Part shown: piece by piece, positions 24,298 to 32,548 of the stretch
Position numbering within the stretch: the stretch's first letter is position 1
Layout of the letters: every line of letters starts with the position of its first letter
Assembly (NCBI RefSeq): GCF_019049255.1
Contig: NZ_JAGMUJ010000166.1
Coordinates: 1 to 57,501 of the forward strand
From: Streptomyces sp. AC558_RSS880
GTDB taxonomy: Bacteria > Actinomycetota > Actinomycetes > Streptomycetales > Streptomycetaceae
Length of the DNA: 57,501 nt
Direction of reading: 5' to 3'
Notes under the pieces: generated by a model
The model's database searches: none
What the model saw: only the letters and a program-made list of their open reading frames with translations
Told to the model about the DNA's origin: nothing
Translations under genes and position numbers: made by a program

Positions 24298-25446
24298 TCA
24301 GTTCGTGGCGTCGAGGGCTTCGTAGACGTGCCGGATGTAGCTGTGCGTGCGCTCCGAGCCGAGGATTCCGGTACCCAGCCGGTTCATCGTGTACGCGAAC
24401 GTGATGCGCCGGTCGAGGTCCATCATGACGACCGAACCGCCCCAGCCGACCCAGAAACAGATCGCTCCGGTGGGCATGCCCGGCATCGTCCTGGGGTCGG
24501 CGAGCGCGTAGCCGACGCCCCAGCGCACGGGAACGCCCAGGAACAGGTCCACTCCGTCGGCCTGTACGTCGAAGATCTTGTCCACGGTGTCCGGGGAGAG
24601 CAGCCGGTGGCCGTTCGCCTCGCCGCGTCGTGAGATCACGGAGAGGGCGCGGGCCATGCCGCGTGCGTTGCCGTGTCCGTTGACGGCTCCGAGTTCGGCG
24701 CGGCGCCACCGCGGGGTGTCGACGTGCTCGTCCCGGGCGGGGCTTCCGAGCATCGTCCTGGTGAGGACCGCGTCGGGATCGAGACCGGCCGGTACCGCGG
24801 AGATCTGCGACGGCGACACCAGCGCGGCGATACGCGGCCAGTCGGCTTCCCGCGCGCCGATCTGGACGTCGGCGTCCAACGGTCCGGCGATCTCGGTGTC
24901 GACGAACTCGGTCAGGGTACGGCCGCTGACCCGCCGGACGAGCTCTCCCACGAGCTGTCCCTGGGTCTGCATGTGATAGCCCGAGGCGGTCCCCGGCTTC
25001 CACCAGGGCGCCTGTGCGGCCAGCCGGGCGCTCGCCGTCGGCCAGTCGTACAGGTCGTCCATGGTGAAGGGCTGCTGCCAGCCGGAGAGCCCCGAGGTGT
25101 GTGCCAGGACGTGCCGCACCTCGATGTCCTGCTTGCCCTGGGCGGCGAATTCGGGCCAGTACTCCGCGACCGGGCGGTGGAGGTCCAGCGCTCCCCGGTC
25201 GACGAGGACGAGGGCCGCCAGGCTGCTGAGGGTCTTGGTGGTCGACCACAGGCTGACCAGTGTGTCCCGGCTCCACGGAACGGCCCGTGCCTCGTCGGCG
25301 TGGCCACCCCATAGGTCGACTTCCATGACGCCGTCGACGTCGACGGCGATCGACGCCCCCAGCTCCTCGCCGGACTCGAGGTGCGCTGCCAGTGCTGCCC
25401 GGACCGGCTCGAAACGGGCAGTACTGGTTCCTTCGACGGTGACCAT
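24298..25446 (-). CDS. Serine hydrolase of the beta-lactamase/penicillin-binding (class C/EstB) fold
   Basis: The product has 382 residues from ATG 25444-25446, chosen because AGGGA lies just upstream. A longer frame begins at 25482. SxxK is WSTTKT (S68, K71), followed by the typical HTSGL (116-120). A Tyr at about 157 (GYHMQTQG) sits where the YxN-type motif occurs. Near the C-terminus, FWVGWGGSVVMMD resembles the glycine-rich strand in the place of KTG. Relatives include class C beta-lactamases, D-aminopeptidases and EstB-type esterases. With no signal peptide it is probably a cytoplasmic esterase or amidase; the substrate cannot be told. A 139-bp gap separates it from the PqqD-like gene. 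Confidence 0.85.
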   Translation of the reverse strand: MVTVEGTSTARFEPVRAALAAHLESGEELGASIAVDVDGVMEVDLWGGHADEARAVPWSRDTLVSLWSTTKTLSSLAALVLVDRGALDLHRPVAEYWPEFAAQGKQDIEVRHVLAHTSGLSGWQQPFTMDDLYDWPTASARLAAQAPWWKPGTASGYHMQTQGQLVGELVRRVSGRTLTEFVDTEIAGPLDADVQIGAREADWPRIAALVSPSQISAVPAGLDPDAVLTRTMLGSPARDEHVDTPRWRRAELGAVNGHGNARGMARALSVISRRGEANGHRLLSPDTVDKIFDVQADGVDLFLGVPVRWGVGYALADPRTMPGMPTGAICFWVGWGGSVVMMDLDRRITFAYTMNRLGTGILGSERTHSYIRHVYEALDATN

Positions 25447-25539
25447 GGTTTTCCCTACTGTGGAAGACATCCGCTCGACCACTCAACGGGACGACCGGTG
25501 CCTCGGTTCACCGTCGTGGCAGCTCAAATGCCTGTTCCA

Positions 25540-25554
25540 GGCGCTGTCACGTTG
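25540..25554 (+). repeat. Left terminal inverted repeat of the IS6-like element
   Basis: Fifteen bases that match the complement of 26187-26201 exactly. Confidence 0.8.
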
Positions 25555-25636
25555 GCTGAGCGGGTGGGATGATCTTCTGGTTGATCGTGTTGGAGAGGGC
25601 TGTTCCGTGGGGGCCGTGTCGCCGTCGTCCAAGGGG

Positions 25637-26125
25637 CACCTGGACGAGGTCTTCATCAAGATCAATGGGGAGCAGAAGTATCTGTGGCGGGCGGTCGACC
25701 AGGACGGCATGGTGCTGGACATCCTGGTGCAGAGCCGCCGGGACAAGGCCGCGGCCAGGCGCTTCTCGCGCAGGCTGATGAAGAAGACCCGCACGGCGCC
25801 GCGGGTGATCGTCACCGGCAAGCTCCGCTGCTACGGCGCGGCCCACCGCGAGGTCATGCCCTCCGTCGAGCACCGCTCCCACAAGGGCCTGACCAACAGG
25901 GCGGAGAACAGCCACCAGCCCACCAGGCAGCGCGAACGGGCGATGAAAGGCTTCCGCGGCGCCGGCGCAGCCCAGCGGTTCCTGTCCGCGTTCAGCGGCA
26001 TCTCACCCCACTTCCGGCCCCACCGCCACCGGCTGTCCGCACACGACTACCGCGCCGAAATGACCGTCCGCTTCGCCATCTGGGAGCAGATCACCCGCGC
26101 CGCCGGCCCCTCCACCACGGCCTGA
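25637..26125 (+). pseudogene. IS6-family transposase, N-terminally truncated and catalytic-Asp mutated
   Basis: From nt 25637 the frame reads HLDEVFIKING (first catalytic Asp), KYLWRAVDQDG, RRDKAAARRF, VIVTGKLRCYGAA, SVEHRSHKGL and NRAENSHQPTRQ (catalytic Glu), ending at TGA 26125. Active relatives have VTDKLRSYGAA, so the second catalytic Asp is Gly here (codon GGC at 25817-25819). The N-terminal helix-turn-helix region before HLDEVF is replaced by unrelated sequence. Both lesions make it inactive in cis. Confidence 0.85.
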
Positions 26126-26186
26126 GCACAACCCGGAACCAGGCTCCACCACACCACGACGCACCATCAGACACCTACCCACCCAA

Positions 26187-26201
26187 CAACGTGACAGCGC
26201 C
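26187..26201 (-). repeat. Right terminal inverted repeat of the IS6-like element
   Basis: Exact complement of 25540-25554. Confidence 0.8.
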
Positions 26202-26562
26202 CCGCTGACGCATCCAGCCTCCGTCCGCTTGCTGCGGAACGGGTCCTCTTCAGGCTTCGGGGGTTCCAGTCCCAGGTATTCGCACGCGGCCGCGAACTCG
26301 TAAGCCTTCACCCTGGATCCACCGCGCGATAGTCGGTCTGTGTGCGAGGGAATGAGAAGAGGTACCCGCTGACCTGGGATGATGGGAGTTCCGGGCAAAC
26401 GGTCAACATTCAGTGGCACAGGACCGCCCGCTCACCTTGTCGGTGGCATGGCGTAATCTTCACGCATTCGCCACACGCACCCCTGGTCACGCGCGGCTCC
26501 GGCGCGGCCACCCGGAGCGGTGGCACCTCATCGATCTTCGTACCGGGGGGTCCGAAATCACC
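26202..26562. other. Intergenic with a possible gene scrap on the minus strand
   Basis: Composition is more mixed than in neighbouring coding DNA. The minus strand at about 26225-26335 reads SRVKAYEFAAACEYLGLEPP, which looks protein-like, but it has no recognised family and runs into the IS end. It is probably the 3' remnant of a gene cut by the insertion. A GGGGGG tract at 26545-26550 is the likely ribosome site of the next gene. Confidence 0.35.
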
Positions 26563-28527
26563 GTGCGCAGACGCACTCTCACGGCCGCCACCACGCTGGC
26601 GCTCGTCTTCAGCTCGGTGGCGCTTTGCGCCACACCGGCCTCGGCCGACTCCAGCAGGCCGCTCGCGGTCTGGGACGCGCAGGACACCGTCGTCGACGGC
26701 CCGCATCAGCGGGTGTATCTCAGTGACAGCTACAACAACCGGATCGTCGTCACCGACTACACCGGAAAAGTCACCGCCACCCTGACCGGGCTGCCGCAGA
26801 TCCGGGACCTGGAGCTGAGCCCGGACGCCACGACGCTGTACGCCGCGGTCGAGGGGGCCGACGAGATCGTCGCCTTCGACACGGCGACCCTCCGGCGGAC
26901 CGCCGCGTATCCGACGGGGGAGAAGACCGCCCCGTCCCGCCTGGTCCTCGCCGACGGCAGGCTCTGGTTCGGCTACGGGGACCAGTGGGACTCCGACCTC
27001 GGCGCCGTCGATCTGACGGCCGAGACCCCGACCGTGACGCTGGGCCTCGCGGCCGGACACGACTTCGCGTCCACGCCGCGGCTGTACGCCGACCCGGACA
27101 ACCCGGGGATCCTGCTCGCCCTCGACGCCGGCATCAGCTCCGGCCCGATCATCGTCTACGACATCTCGACCGGCACACCGGCCATCCGGGTCTCCGCGAA
27201 CAAGGGAGGCTTCTACAACGACGCCGATCTCACCCCGGACGGCCGCAACGTCGTCGTGGCGGGGCCCGGCAGACGGGCGCTCACCGAGTACCGCCTCTCC
27301 GACCTGGCGGAGGTGCGCACCTACCCGGTTGCCTCCGAACCGGAGACGGTCGCCGTCGCCGAGGACGGCACGGTCGCGGCCACCGTCCTGGACACCGACG
27401 ACCTCGGTGACACCTACGTTTTCAGCGGCGACGACCCCACACGCCCGCCCAGCATCCGGAACCTGTCGCACAGTTGGATGCCCTGGGGTGGGCACTCCAC
27501 GGACTGGTCACACGACGGCGGCACGCTGTTCGTGCTGACCGGCTCGGCCGACGCCATGCAGTTCAACACCGTCGACGCGCCGCGCAAGTACGTCGCCACG
27601 CTGAAGGCCGACGCCCCCGCCACGGCGACCCGGGGCAAGTCCCTCACCGTCAAGGGCAGTCTCACCTCCGGCCTGGCCCTGCCCGCCGGGACGCCGCTGA
27701 CCGTCACCCGCACCGACCTGGAGTCGCCGGAGGGGAAGTCTCTCGGCACCAAGACACTCGGCGCCGGCGGCAAGTTCTCCTTCACGGACACCCCGCCGGC
27801 CGGCGGTTCCGTGAAGTACACGGTGACCTACGCGGGCGACGCGGCGCACACCGCGGCGACCGTCTCCGACACGGTCGCCGTCTCGCGCGCGACCCCGGCC
27901 CTGACCCTGAACAACAACGGCAAGGTGTACGCCCACGGCACCGACGTCGCCTTCGCCGCCCACCTCGGCACCACGTACAAGAACCGCTCCGTCGAGATCT
28001 GGGCCGACCCCTTCGGCGCCGACAAGCCGAAGAAGCTGGTCAAGACCGGCAAGGTCAACAAGAACGGCAACCTCTGGGTCACCCTCGATATGAGCCGTGA
28101 CACCACCCTCACGGCGGTCTTCAAGGGCGACGCCCGCTACGCCCCGAGGACAGTCAAGGCCACGGCCTACGCCAAGGTGAAGGTCTCCACGGCCCTCACC
28201 AAGCACTACAAGACCGGCAAGATCGGCGGCACGACGTACTACTACTTCCACAAGAACACCGACGCCATCGCCACCACGACGATGACCTACTACAAGGGCC
28301 GCAAGCACAAGCTGCAGCTCCAGGTCTACTCGGGCGGCAAGTGGTACGACAGCGGAGCCGAGTACTTCGCCCTCGGCACCAGCGGAAAGTCGGTGGTTAA
28401 CCTCGGCCACACGGGCGAGTCCGGCATCCGCGCGCGGGTCCGCTCCTCGTACATCAACGACAGCTCCGGGGACTCGGTGAACTCCACCACGCACGGAGCC
28501 TGGAAATACTTCTACTTCTCCAACTGA
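26563..28527 (+). CDS. Secreted beta-propeller (YncE-like) protein with Ig-like repeats
   Basis: The start is GTG 26563, with a G-rich ribosome site 12 bp upstream. The frame is open further 5', but this start gives a clean signal peptide: Arg-rich n-region, then TAATTLALVFSSVALCA, and cleavage after ASA at about residue 28. Residues 30-340 carry repeated WD/NHL-like blades such as RVYLSDSYNNRIVVTDY and DADLTPDGRNVVVAG, as in YncE-type lactonase-fold propellers. Residues 345-530 contain two or three bacterial Ig-like repeats (SLTVKGSLTSG, YTVTYAGDAAHTAATVSD, LTAVFKGDARYAPRT). The Tyr/Lys-rich C-terminus (YYYFHKN) ends in FYFSN. It is probably an extracellular or wall-associated adhesive or binding protein. 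Confidence 0.85.
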   Translation: MRRRTLTAATTLALVFSSVALCATPASADSSRPLAVWDAQDTVVDGPHQRVYLSDSYNNRIVVTDYTGKVTATLTGLPQIRDLELSPDATTLYAAVEGADEIVAFDTATLRRTAAYPTGEKTAPSRLVLADGRLWFGYGDQWDSDLGAVDLTAETPTVTLGLAAGHDFASTPRLYADPDNPGILLALDAGISSGPIIVYDISTGTPAIRVSANKGGFYNDADLTPDGRNVVVAGPGRRALTEYRLSDLAEVRTYPVASEPETVAVAEDGTVAATVLDTDDLGDTYVFSGDDPTRPPSIRNLSHSWMPWGGHSTDWSHDGGTLFVLTGSADAMQFNTVDAPRKYVATLKADAPATATRGKSLTVKGSLTSGLALPAGTPLTVTRTDLESPEGKSLGTKTLGAGGKFSFTDTPPAGGSVKYTVTYAGDAAHTAATVSDTVAVSRATPALTLNNNGKVYAHGTDVAFAAHLGTTYKNRSVEIWADPFGADKPKKLVKTGKVNKNGNLWVTLDMSRDTTLTAVFKGDARYAPRTVKATAYAKVKVSTALTKHYKTGKIGGTTYYYFHKNTDAIATTTMTYYKGRKHKLQLQVYSGGKWYDSGAEYFALGTSGKSVVNLGHTGESGIRARVRSSYINDSSGDSVNSTTHGAWKYFYFSN

Positions 28528-28538
28528 CCGGCCGCTGC

Positions 28539-28571
28539 GGGCCGCCGCCCCTCCCCCCGGGGCGCCGGCCC
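28539..28571 (+). terminator. Hairpin after the beta-propeller gene
   Basis: A 13-bp stem with one mismatch, GGGCCGCCGCCCC against GGGGCGCCGGCCC, starts 12 bp after the stop and has a seven-base loop. There is no U-tract. Confidence 0.5.
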
Positions 28572-28738
28572 GCGGGGGTGCCGTCGACGCGCGCAGCACC
28601 GGCCGGGCCGGCAGCCGCGTCGCCACGGTGCGGCCGCGGCCGGCGAGGAGGTCGAGCAGCCGGGTCACGGCGAGCGCCCCGGCCTCCTCCGGCGGCACGT
28701 CCAGCGCGGTGACCGGCGGGGTCGGCATCGCTGACGTT
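28560..28738 (-). pseudogene. LacI-family regulator, C-terminal fragment
   Basis: The minus strand reads MPTPPVTALDVPPEEAGALA, VTRLLDLLAGR, then RPVLRASTAPP. This is the stereotyped last 50 residues of LacI/GalR effector domains ('V..P..E.G..A...LL..L.G', ending 'L..R.STAPP'). Nothing upstream belongs to LacI, and the frame has no stop of its own at the expected place. It is a truncated scrap next to IS110 remains. Confidence 0.55.
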
Positions 28739-28898
28739 GATGGCAGCCCCTGCTCATCACCGGCGCCTCGCAGGCACCCGGCGGGGCCAGATCCTGTGGG
28801 GCGGGCCATCGGGTCCGGGCCCGTCAGGCAGCGCGGGATGCTGAGGGGCAGGGTGGGGTCCTGGGTCCGGCGGGCGGGGGGTGCCTCTTTGGGTTTCG

Positions 28899-29045
28899 TC
28901 AAGCTGTAGCCGGGGTGGGTGGCTGGTAGAAGGTGCCGTCTCGGAGCATCGCGAAGAGGACGTCGATGCGGCGTCGGGCGAGTGCGACGAGGGCTGCGAC
29001 GTGGTGTTTCCCCTCGCGGCGTTTTCGGTCGTAGTAAGAGGTCGT
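28899..29045 (-). pseudogene. IS110-family transposase, C-terminal fragment
   Basis: From about 29045 down to a TGA at 28899-28901 the minus strand reads SYYDRKRREGKHH, ALVALARRRIDVLFAMLRDG and TFYQPP. This matches the conserved C-terminus of IS110/IS116 transposases (YYDRKR.EGK.H..A..ALARRR..VL.A.LRDG). The catalytic DEDD and Ser domains are absent. The fragment abuts the open frame of the next plus-strand gene, whose start is missing. Confidence 0.75.
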
Positions 29046-29526
29046 CTTCTCCGACAGCCTCTACCGGCTGCTGCCGTTCCTGGAGCGCCTGAGCGAGACC
29101 CGGCAGGCCGAACTCGAACTGGACGGCGGCGACGGCCTCGGTGAGCTGAACCTCGTACGCCGGGCGTTTGGCGAGGAGATCCTGCCGCTGTGGCAGTGGA
29201 AGCCCGGCTCGGTCGTCACCGACGGCGACCGTGTCGCGGAGATCCGCCTCGGTCAGCAGTACCTCACCCTCGCCCTGCGCACCGACGTGGACGGCGAGGG
29301 CGACGTCGGGTTCGACGTGCTGGTGCCGTGCCCGCACGACGACGAATGCACCGGCCGGGCGTGGGTGCCCGCCTACAGCGTCACCTGCCTGTTCCGCGCG
29401 CTCAACGGCGACCTGGACGACGACGAGGACATCGTCTGCACCGTCCACGGCGGTTTCGACAACGTCGACCAGGAGGCAGACGACCACGCCCTGCACGCCC
29501 TGCACGAGACTGCCAGGAGCGTGTGA
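29041..29526 (+). pseudogene. Unknown acidic protein, 5' end removed at the IS110 junction
   Basis: The frame opens after TAA 29035-29037, with no ATG or GTG near its start. It reads well as protein (LYRLLPFLERLSETRQAELE, AFGEEILPLWQW, VPCPHDDECTGRAWVPAY, CLFRALNGDLDDDEDIVC) to TGA 29524-29526. About 160 residues remain. Several Cys/His residues (CPHDDEC) may bind metal. The stop overlaps the ATG of the next gene, so the two were co-translated. I do not recognise the family. GTG 29287 could start a short residual product. Confidence 0.55.
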
Positions 29527-29957
29527 TGGCCCACCGTGAAATCAGCGCGCAGCCGGACCGGACGGACTGGCAGCTCGCCCAGGAGTACCTGCATCGCGCC
29601 CGATACGCCGACAGCGCCCGCCTCGCCGAACTGTTCACCGACGAGGAAGTCGCACGGGCCACCACGTACCTGGCCGCCCAGCATCCCGACGCGGACCGGC
29701 TGACCGCCATCGAGGCCCGGCTGAAGGCCGTTCCAGGAGGCTGGCGGCAGAGGGGCGGCGACATCGGCGTCATCGAGGACGGCGACGGACGACCTGTCGC
29801 CGTCCTCGGCACCGAGTGGCTCACGCAGCAGTTGCGGCGGGCGTGGGCGCAGCTGGACAGGCTGCGGGACCGGATCGACAACGCCGGAAGCCTCATGCGC
29901 ATCCACCACGTCGCCACGGCCATCGACTACGTCCCCGGCTCGAGGGAGACGGAATGA
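29526..29957 (+). CDS. Hypothetical 143-residue protein of a small-gene operon
   Basis: ATG 29526 overlaps the previous stop (TGATG). The product is acidic and mostly helical (WQLAQEYLHRARYADSARLA, then ADRLTAIEARLK). A Leu/Arg-rich coiled segment near residues 98-118 (QQLRRAWAQLDRLRDRI) suggests self-association. No catalytic motif was seen. Its stop overlaps the next ATG by four bases (ATGA), indicating translational coupling. Function unknown. Confidence 0.7.
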   Translation: MAHREISAQPDRTDWQLAQEYLHRARYADSARLAELFTDEEVARATTYLAAQHPDADRLTAIEARLKAVPGGWRQRGGDIGVIEDGDGRPVAVLGTEWLTQQLRRAWAQLDRLRDRIDNAGSLMRIHHVATAIDYVPGSRETE

Positions 29958-30148
29958 AAGCCCAGCCGCCGCACCCGCACCCGCTCAGCCCGGCCGACCT
30001 CCCGGCCGGAGACGACTGGTGGCACGGCTGCCGGGAGTGCCACCTCCCGATTCAGGGCGGGGCCGCCGGCCTCGCCGCGCACCGCCGCACTGTCCACACC
30101 AGCGCCAGAGACCCCCGGCGCCCCATCACGATCCAGCTCGACTTCTGA
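29954..30148 (+). CDS. Small zinc-finger-like protein (C2H2 pattern)
   Basis: A 64-residue product starting at ATG 29954, which overlaps the preceding stop. WWHGCRECHLP followed by LAAHRRTVH gives Cys26-X2-Cys29-X13-His43-X4-His48, a plausible single C2H2-like zinc site. Short C2H2-like proteins of this form occur in Streptomyces accessory regions. The Pro/His-rich N-terminus is probably flexible. A role in nucleic-acid binding is inference. Confidence 0.65.
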   Translation: MKAQPPHPHPLSPADLPAGDDWWHGCRECHLPIQGGAAGLAAHRRTVHTSARDPRRPITIQLDF

Positions 30149-30160
30149 CAAGGAGGCCTC

Positions 30161-30466
30161 ATGGCCACCCAGACCCGGACCGACACCTTCGCCGCGCTCC
30201 GCGACTGCTTCGCCACCGACCTCGCCGCCCTCATCGGCGACCAGGCGCCGCGCAGGACCACCCCGAACGCCTTCATCGACCTGGCCGAAGAAGTCCGCGA
30301 CGTCCTCGCCGCGTCCAGCATCGGCAACTGGAGGGAAGCCAGCGAGGAACTGGACCACGCCGTCGGCCACCTCACCGACGCACTGACCAGCACGGACGGC
30401 GACCAGGCTTCGCTCCTGGCCTGGGCGCGCACCCACCTGCGCGACGGCATCGCGACAGCCAGCTGA
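30161..30466 (+). CDS. Hypothetical 101-residue helical protein
   Basis: ATG 30161 is preceded by AAGGAGG at a good distance, the best ribosome site of this operon. The product is acidic and helical (AALRDCFATDLAALIGD, NAFIDLAEEVRDVLA, ASEELDHAVGHLTDAL). It has no membrane segment and no recognised motif. It lies 12 bp after the zinc-finger gene, in the same direction. Function unknown. Confidence 0.65.
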   Translation: MATQTRTDTFAALRDCFATDLAALIGDQAPRRTTPNAFIDLAEEVRDVLAASSIGNWREASEELDHAVGHLTDALTSTDGDQASLLAWARTHLRDGIATAS

Positions 30467-30576
30467 TCCCCGCTCCGAGTTGAGCGCACTCTGTGCCGCC
30501 CCGACCCCGCACCCGCCGGGGCCGGGGCGGTCGCAGTGGCCCCTCAACCACGAGCAGCGAGAGGAGATGGGTCGTC

Positions 30577-30678
30577 ATGCCGCACCGCGAGGTCTATGAG
30601 GTCGACGTCCCGATACACCACACCAGCAACCCGGCCCTGCGGGGAATTGTGACTGAGCACCATAGGTGGCCAGTCTGA
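30577..30678 (+). pseudogene. Start of a small gene truncated at the iteron cluster
   Basis: ATG 30577 follows a GGAG ribosome site and begins MPHREVYEVDVPIHH. After about 24 residues the frame enters the repeat cluster at about 30652 and stops at 30678. The beginning looks genuine; the rest was probably displaced by the inserted segment. Confidence 0.45.
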
Positions 30679-30695
30679 GCATCGCAGTTGGCCAC
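30654..30695 (-). repeat. Left iteron pair, inverted relative to 31816-31877
   Basis: Two 20-bp units at 30654-30673 and 30676-30695. On the minus strand they read TGGCCA-CTA-GGTGCTCA and TGGCCAACTGCGATGCTCA. They match the three units at 31816-31877 in inverted orientation. Multiple inverted terminal repeats of this sort are typical of IS21-family ends. Confidence 0.65.
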
Positions 30696-30776
30696 GCCGT
30701 CTGACCTGCTCAAGTACTTCGCAGCCGTGGCAGGTTCACAGTCCCCGCCGTCACAACCCAGCGCGTCTCGAGGGCG

Positions 30777-31730
30777 TTACCCAGCCGCTCGCTGATCGAT
30801 CACCTTTTCGCGCATCAGTTCCTCCAACTCCGTGTCCGACAGTGGGTGCAGCGTGTTCAGGAGATGACGCAGGCCGGGTTCGTCCAGCATCTTGCTGCTG
30901 ACCGCGACCTCAGCGTTGCGGTAGCGGCGGGTGAGGGTGATGACGCCGCCGGGGAAATGGCGGAGCGTACGCATTTCGCCGTGCCCGTCCACCGTGCAGG
31001 TCACGTTCTTCTCCGCGGGTTTGGGGCATTGGGGTTTCGGCGTGAGTGGCGAGCGCACCGCGAGGGCCACGTACGCGTCCTGTCGAACGGAGTGGTACTC
31101 GACGTAGAAGGAGGCGGGGCCGACCTCGGCACGAGCTACTCGCATGCCAGGCGGCGTAGCGATCACGTACAGCAGTTCCGGATGCTCCCGGTATCGTGCG
31201 ACCTCCGCTGCGTGCTGGCGCTGTCGCGACTGCGTCGGGCCGATGAAGCCTCCGTAGACCACCGCGGCGGCGAGGGCGGCCACCGCCCCGAGCCTCACCC
31301 ACCGGTTTGGTACGAAGAACGCTGCAGCCACCGCGTACGGCACCCCCGTCAGCGCGACCCGGGTACCAGCGCTCCCCAGGTCAACGTCCCCGCTGTAGGC
31401 GGCCAGACCTGCCAGGACGCCGAGCGTGCCCAGGACGAACACCAGGACCGCCCAGCCGAGCCGCTGCGACACGGAGCCGCACAGCGGCACCACGGTCCGC
31501 GCCGGTATGCCCGTTGTGGCCAGCAGGCCCACCGTCAGCGGCACACCCAACGCGAGGGCCAGCACCACCGCCCCGGCCCCACCGCCCCAAGCCGTCACCA
31601 GCAGCCAGAAGCCGAGCGTCGGCACCGCGGCAGCCATCGTCGCCCAGACCAGGAAGAGATGCAGGGCCGTCCGCGCCCCTCTGCTGCTCGTCACACCGCG
31701 GAGCCTGCCAGCCAGTGTCCTGACACACAT
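30777..31730 (-). CDS. Multi-pass membrane protein with a C-terminal extracytoplasmic domain
   Basis: A 317-residue product with ATG at 31728-31730. Hydrophobic segments lie near residues 21-47, 53-72, 91-111, 124-140 and 145-162. A soluble domain of about 150 residues follows, with two Cys (PQCPKP, VTCTVDG) that could form a disulfide outside the cell. The sequence does not match a transporter family known to me. It lies alone on its strand between two inverted iteron clusters, so it may be a passenger of a mobile segment. A GTG nearer the first helix is an alternative start. Confidence 0.7.
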   Translation of the reverse strand: MCVRTLAGRLRGVTSSRGARTALHLFLVWATMAAAVPTLGFWLLVTAWGGGAGAVVLALALGVPLTVGLLATTGIPARTVVPLCGSVSQRLGWAVLVFVLGTLGVLAGLAAYSGDVDLGSAGTRVALTGVPYAVAAAFFVPNRWVRLGAVAALAAAVVYGGFIGPTQSRQRQHAAEVARYREHPELLYVIATPPGMRVARAEVGPASFYVEYHSVRQDAYVALAVRSPLTPKPQCPKPAEKNVTCTVDGHGEMRTLRHFPGGVITLTRRYRNAEVAVSSKMLDEPGLRHLLNTLHPLSDTELEELMREKVIDQRAAG

Positions 31731-31815
31731 GAGTTTTTCTACTCAGTACGCCCTTTCCACTCTGCGGAAGGCGACGCCCGCCCTCGCCGAGGGTCCGTCA
31801 CCACATGGAACCAGC

Positions 31816-31877
31816 TGGCCGACTGGGGCGCTCAGCGTGGCCAGCTATCGCGCTGAGTGGCCAACTACGGCGCTCGG
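31816..31877 (+). repeat. Right iteron cluster (three units)
   Basis: Units at 31816-31835, 31838-31857 and 31858-31877 share TGGCC-ACT---GCGCTCAG with small variations. They are inverted copies of the pair at 30654-30695. The group II intron begins immediately after the last unit. Confidence 0.7.
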
Positions 31878-32548
31878 TGTGCGACACGAAGTCGCTCCAT
31901 GTAAGTAAGGACAGCCACGTGAAGGAGGTACCGATCGGCTGAACTTCGGGCCAGTGTCCAAGGCCCGTCCCCGCGCCCCCATGCGTTGCTGGTAACGGCG
32001 AGGTGTGAAGCGGAGCGTTCAAGCCCAAGGGCACCTCGGCCATCGAGGAGCAACAGGCGAGGGGAAGGCTGGACGGGCGAACGTAAGTGAACCCTCGATG
32101 ATGCCCCGTGACGCTAAGACCGCGTCGATGGCGTGTTGGCGGCGGTCACAGGACCCGGTGCTGCAAGGCACCAAGCGACCTCCGGGTAACTGAGCTCGGA
32201 GGGAGGACACCGCTGGTCCCGGGGTAGAGGGGGCGCCCACCCCAGCCGCGTCTTACGGGTGCGGAACGTGGAAACCCCGACGGGGTCCAAGCCTCGGCTT
32301 GGTAGGTCGACCGCAAGGAAGGCTGAAGTCCCCGGCGGGAGAAGGAAGATCCAAGAAGCGAAGGCCGGCGGGCCGAAAGGCCAGAGGAAACCGGGAGATT
32401 GGGACCTTCACCCGCTCTCACATAACTCGCCGGATACGGGCCCTGGTGGCCCGGCCCGAAAGGGTGCCCACGTGGATCGGGTGAGCCTTTGAAGTCACCA
32501 CTGCAAGGACGCTCGAACCGAGGGACAAGTTAGACACCGGAGGCGAAC

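Larger units (their letters stand above)
25540..26201 (+). mobile_element. Defective IS6-family (IS240-like) insertion sequence
   Basis: Terminal inverted repeats GGCGCTGTCACGTTG (25540-25554) and its exact complement (26187-26201) bound a 662-bp element. It encodes the C-terminal two-thirds of an IS6-type transposase. Full-length elements are nearer 800 bp, so part of the 5' coding region is deleted. No matching direct repeat was seen in the flanks, which suggests later rearrangement. Confidence 0.75.

Noticed and set aside
25532..26209. Target-site duplication for the IS6-like element
   Set aside because: The eight bases flanking each end do not match.
26003..26419. Minus-strand frame overlapping the IS6 right end
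   Set aside because: Only about 35 residues look protein-like and the frame continues through the IS. Kept only as a possible scrap in the intergenic entry.
28740..28898. Bridge-RNA (guide RNA) of the IS110 element
   Set aside because: Only the transposase C-terminus remains and element ends could not be defined, so a guide RNA cannot be supported.
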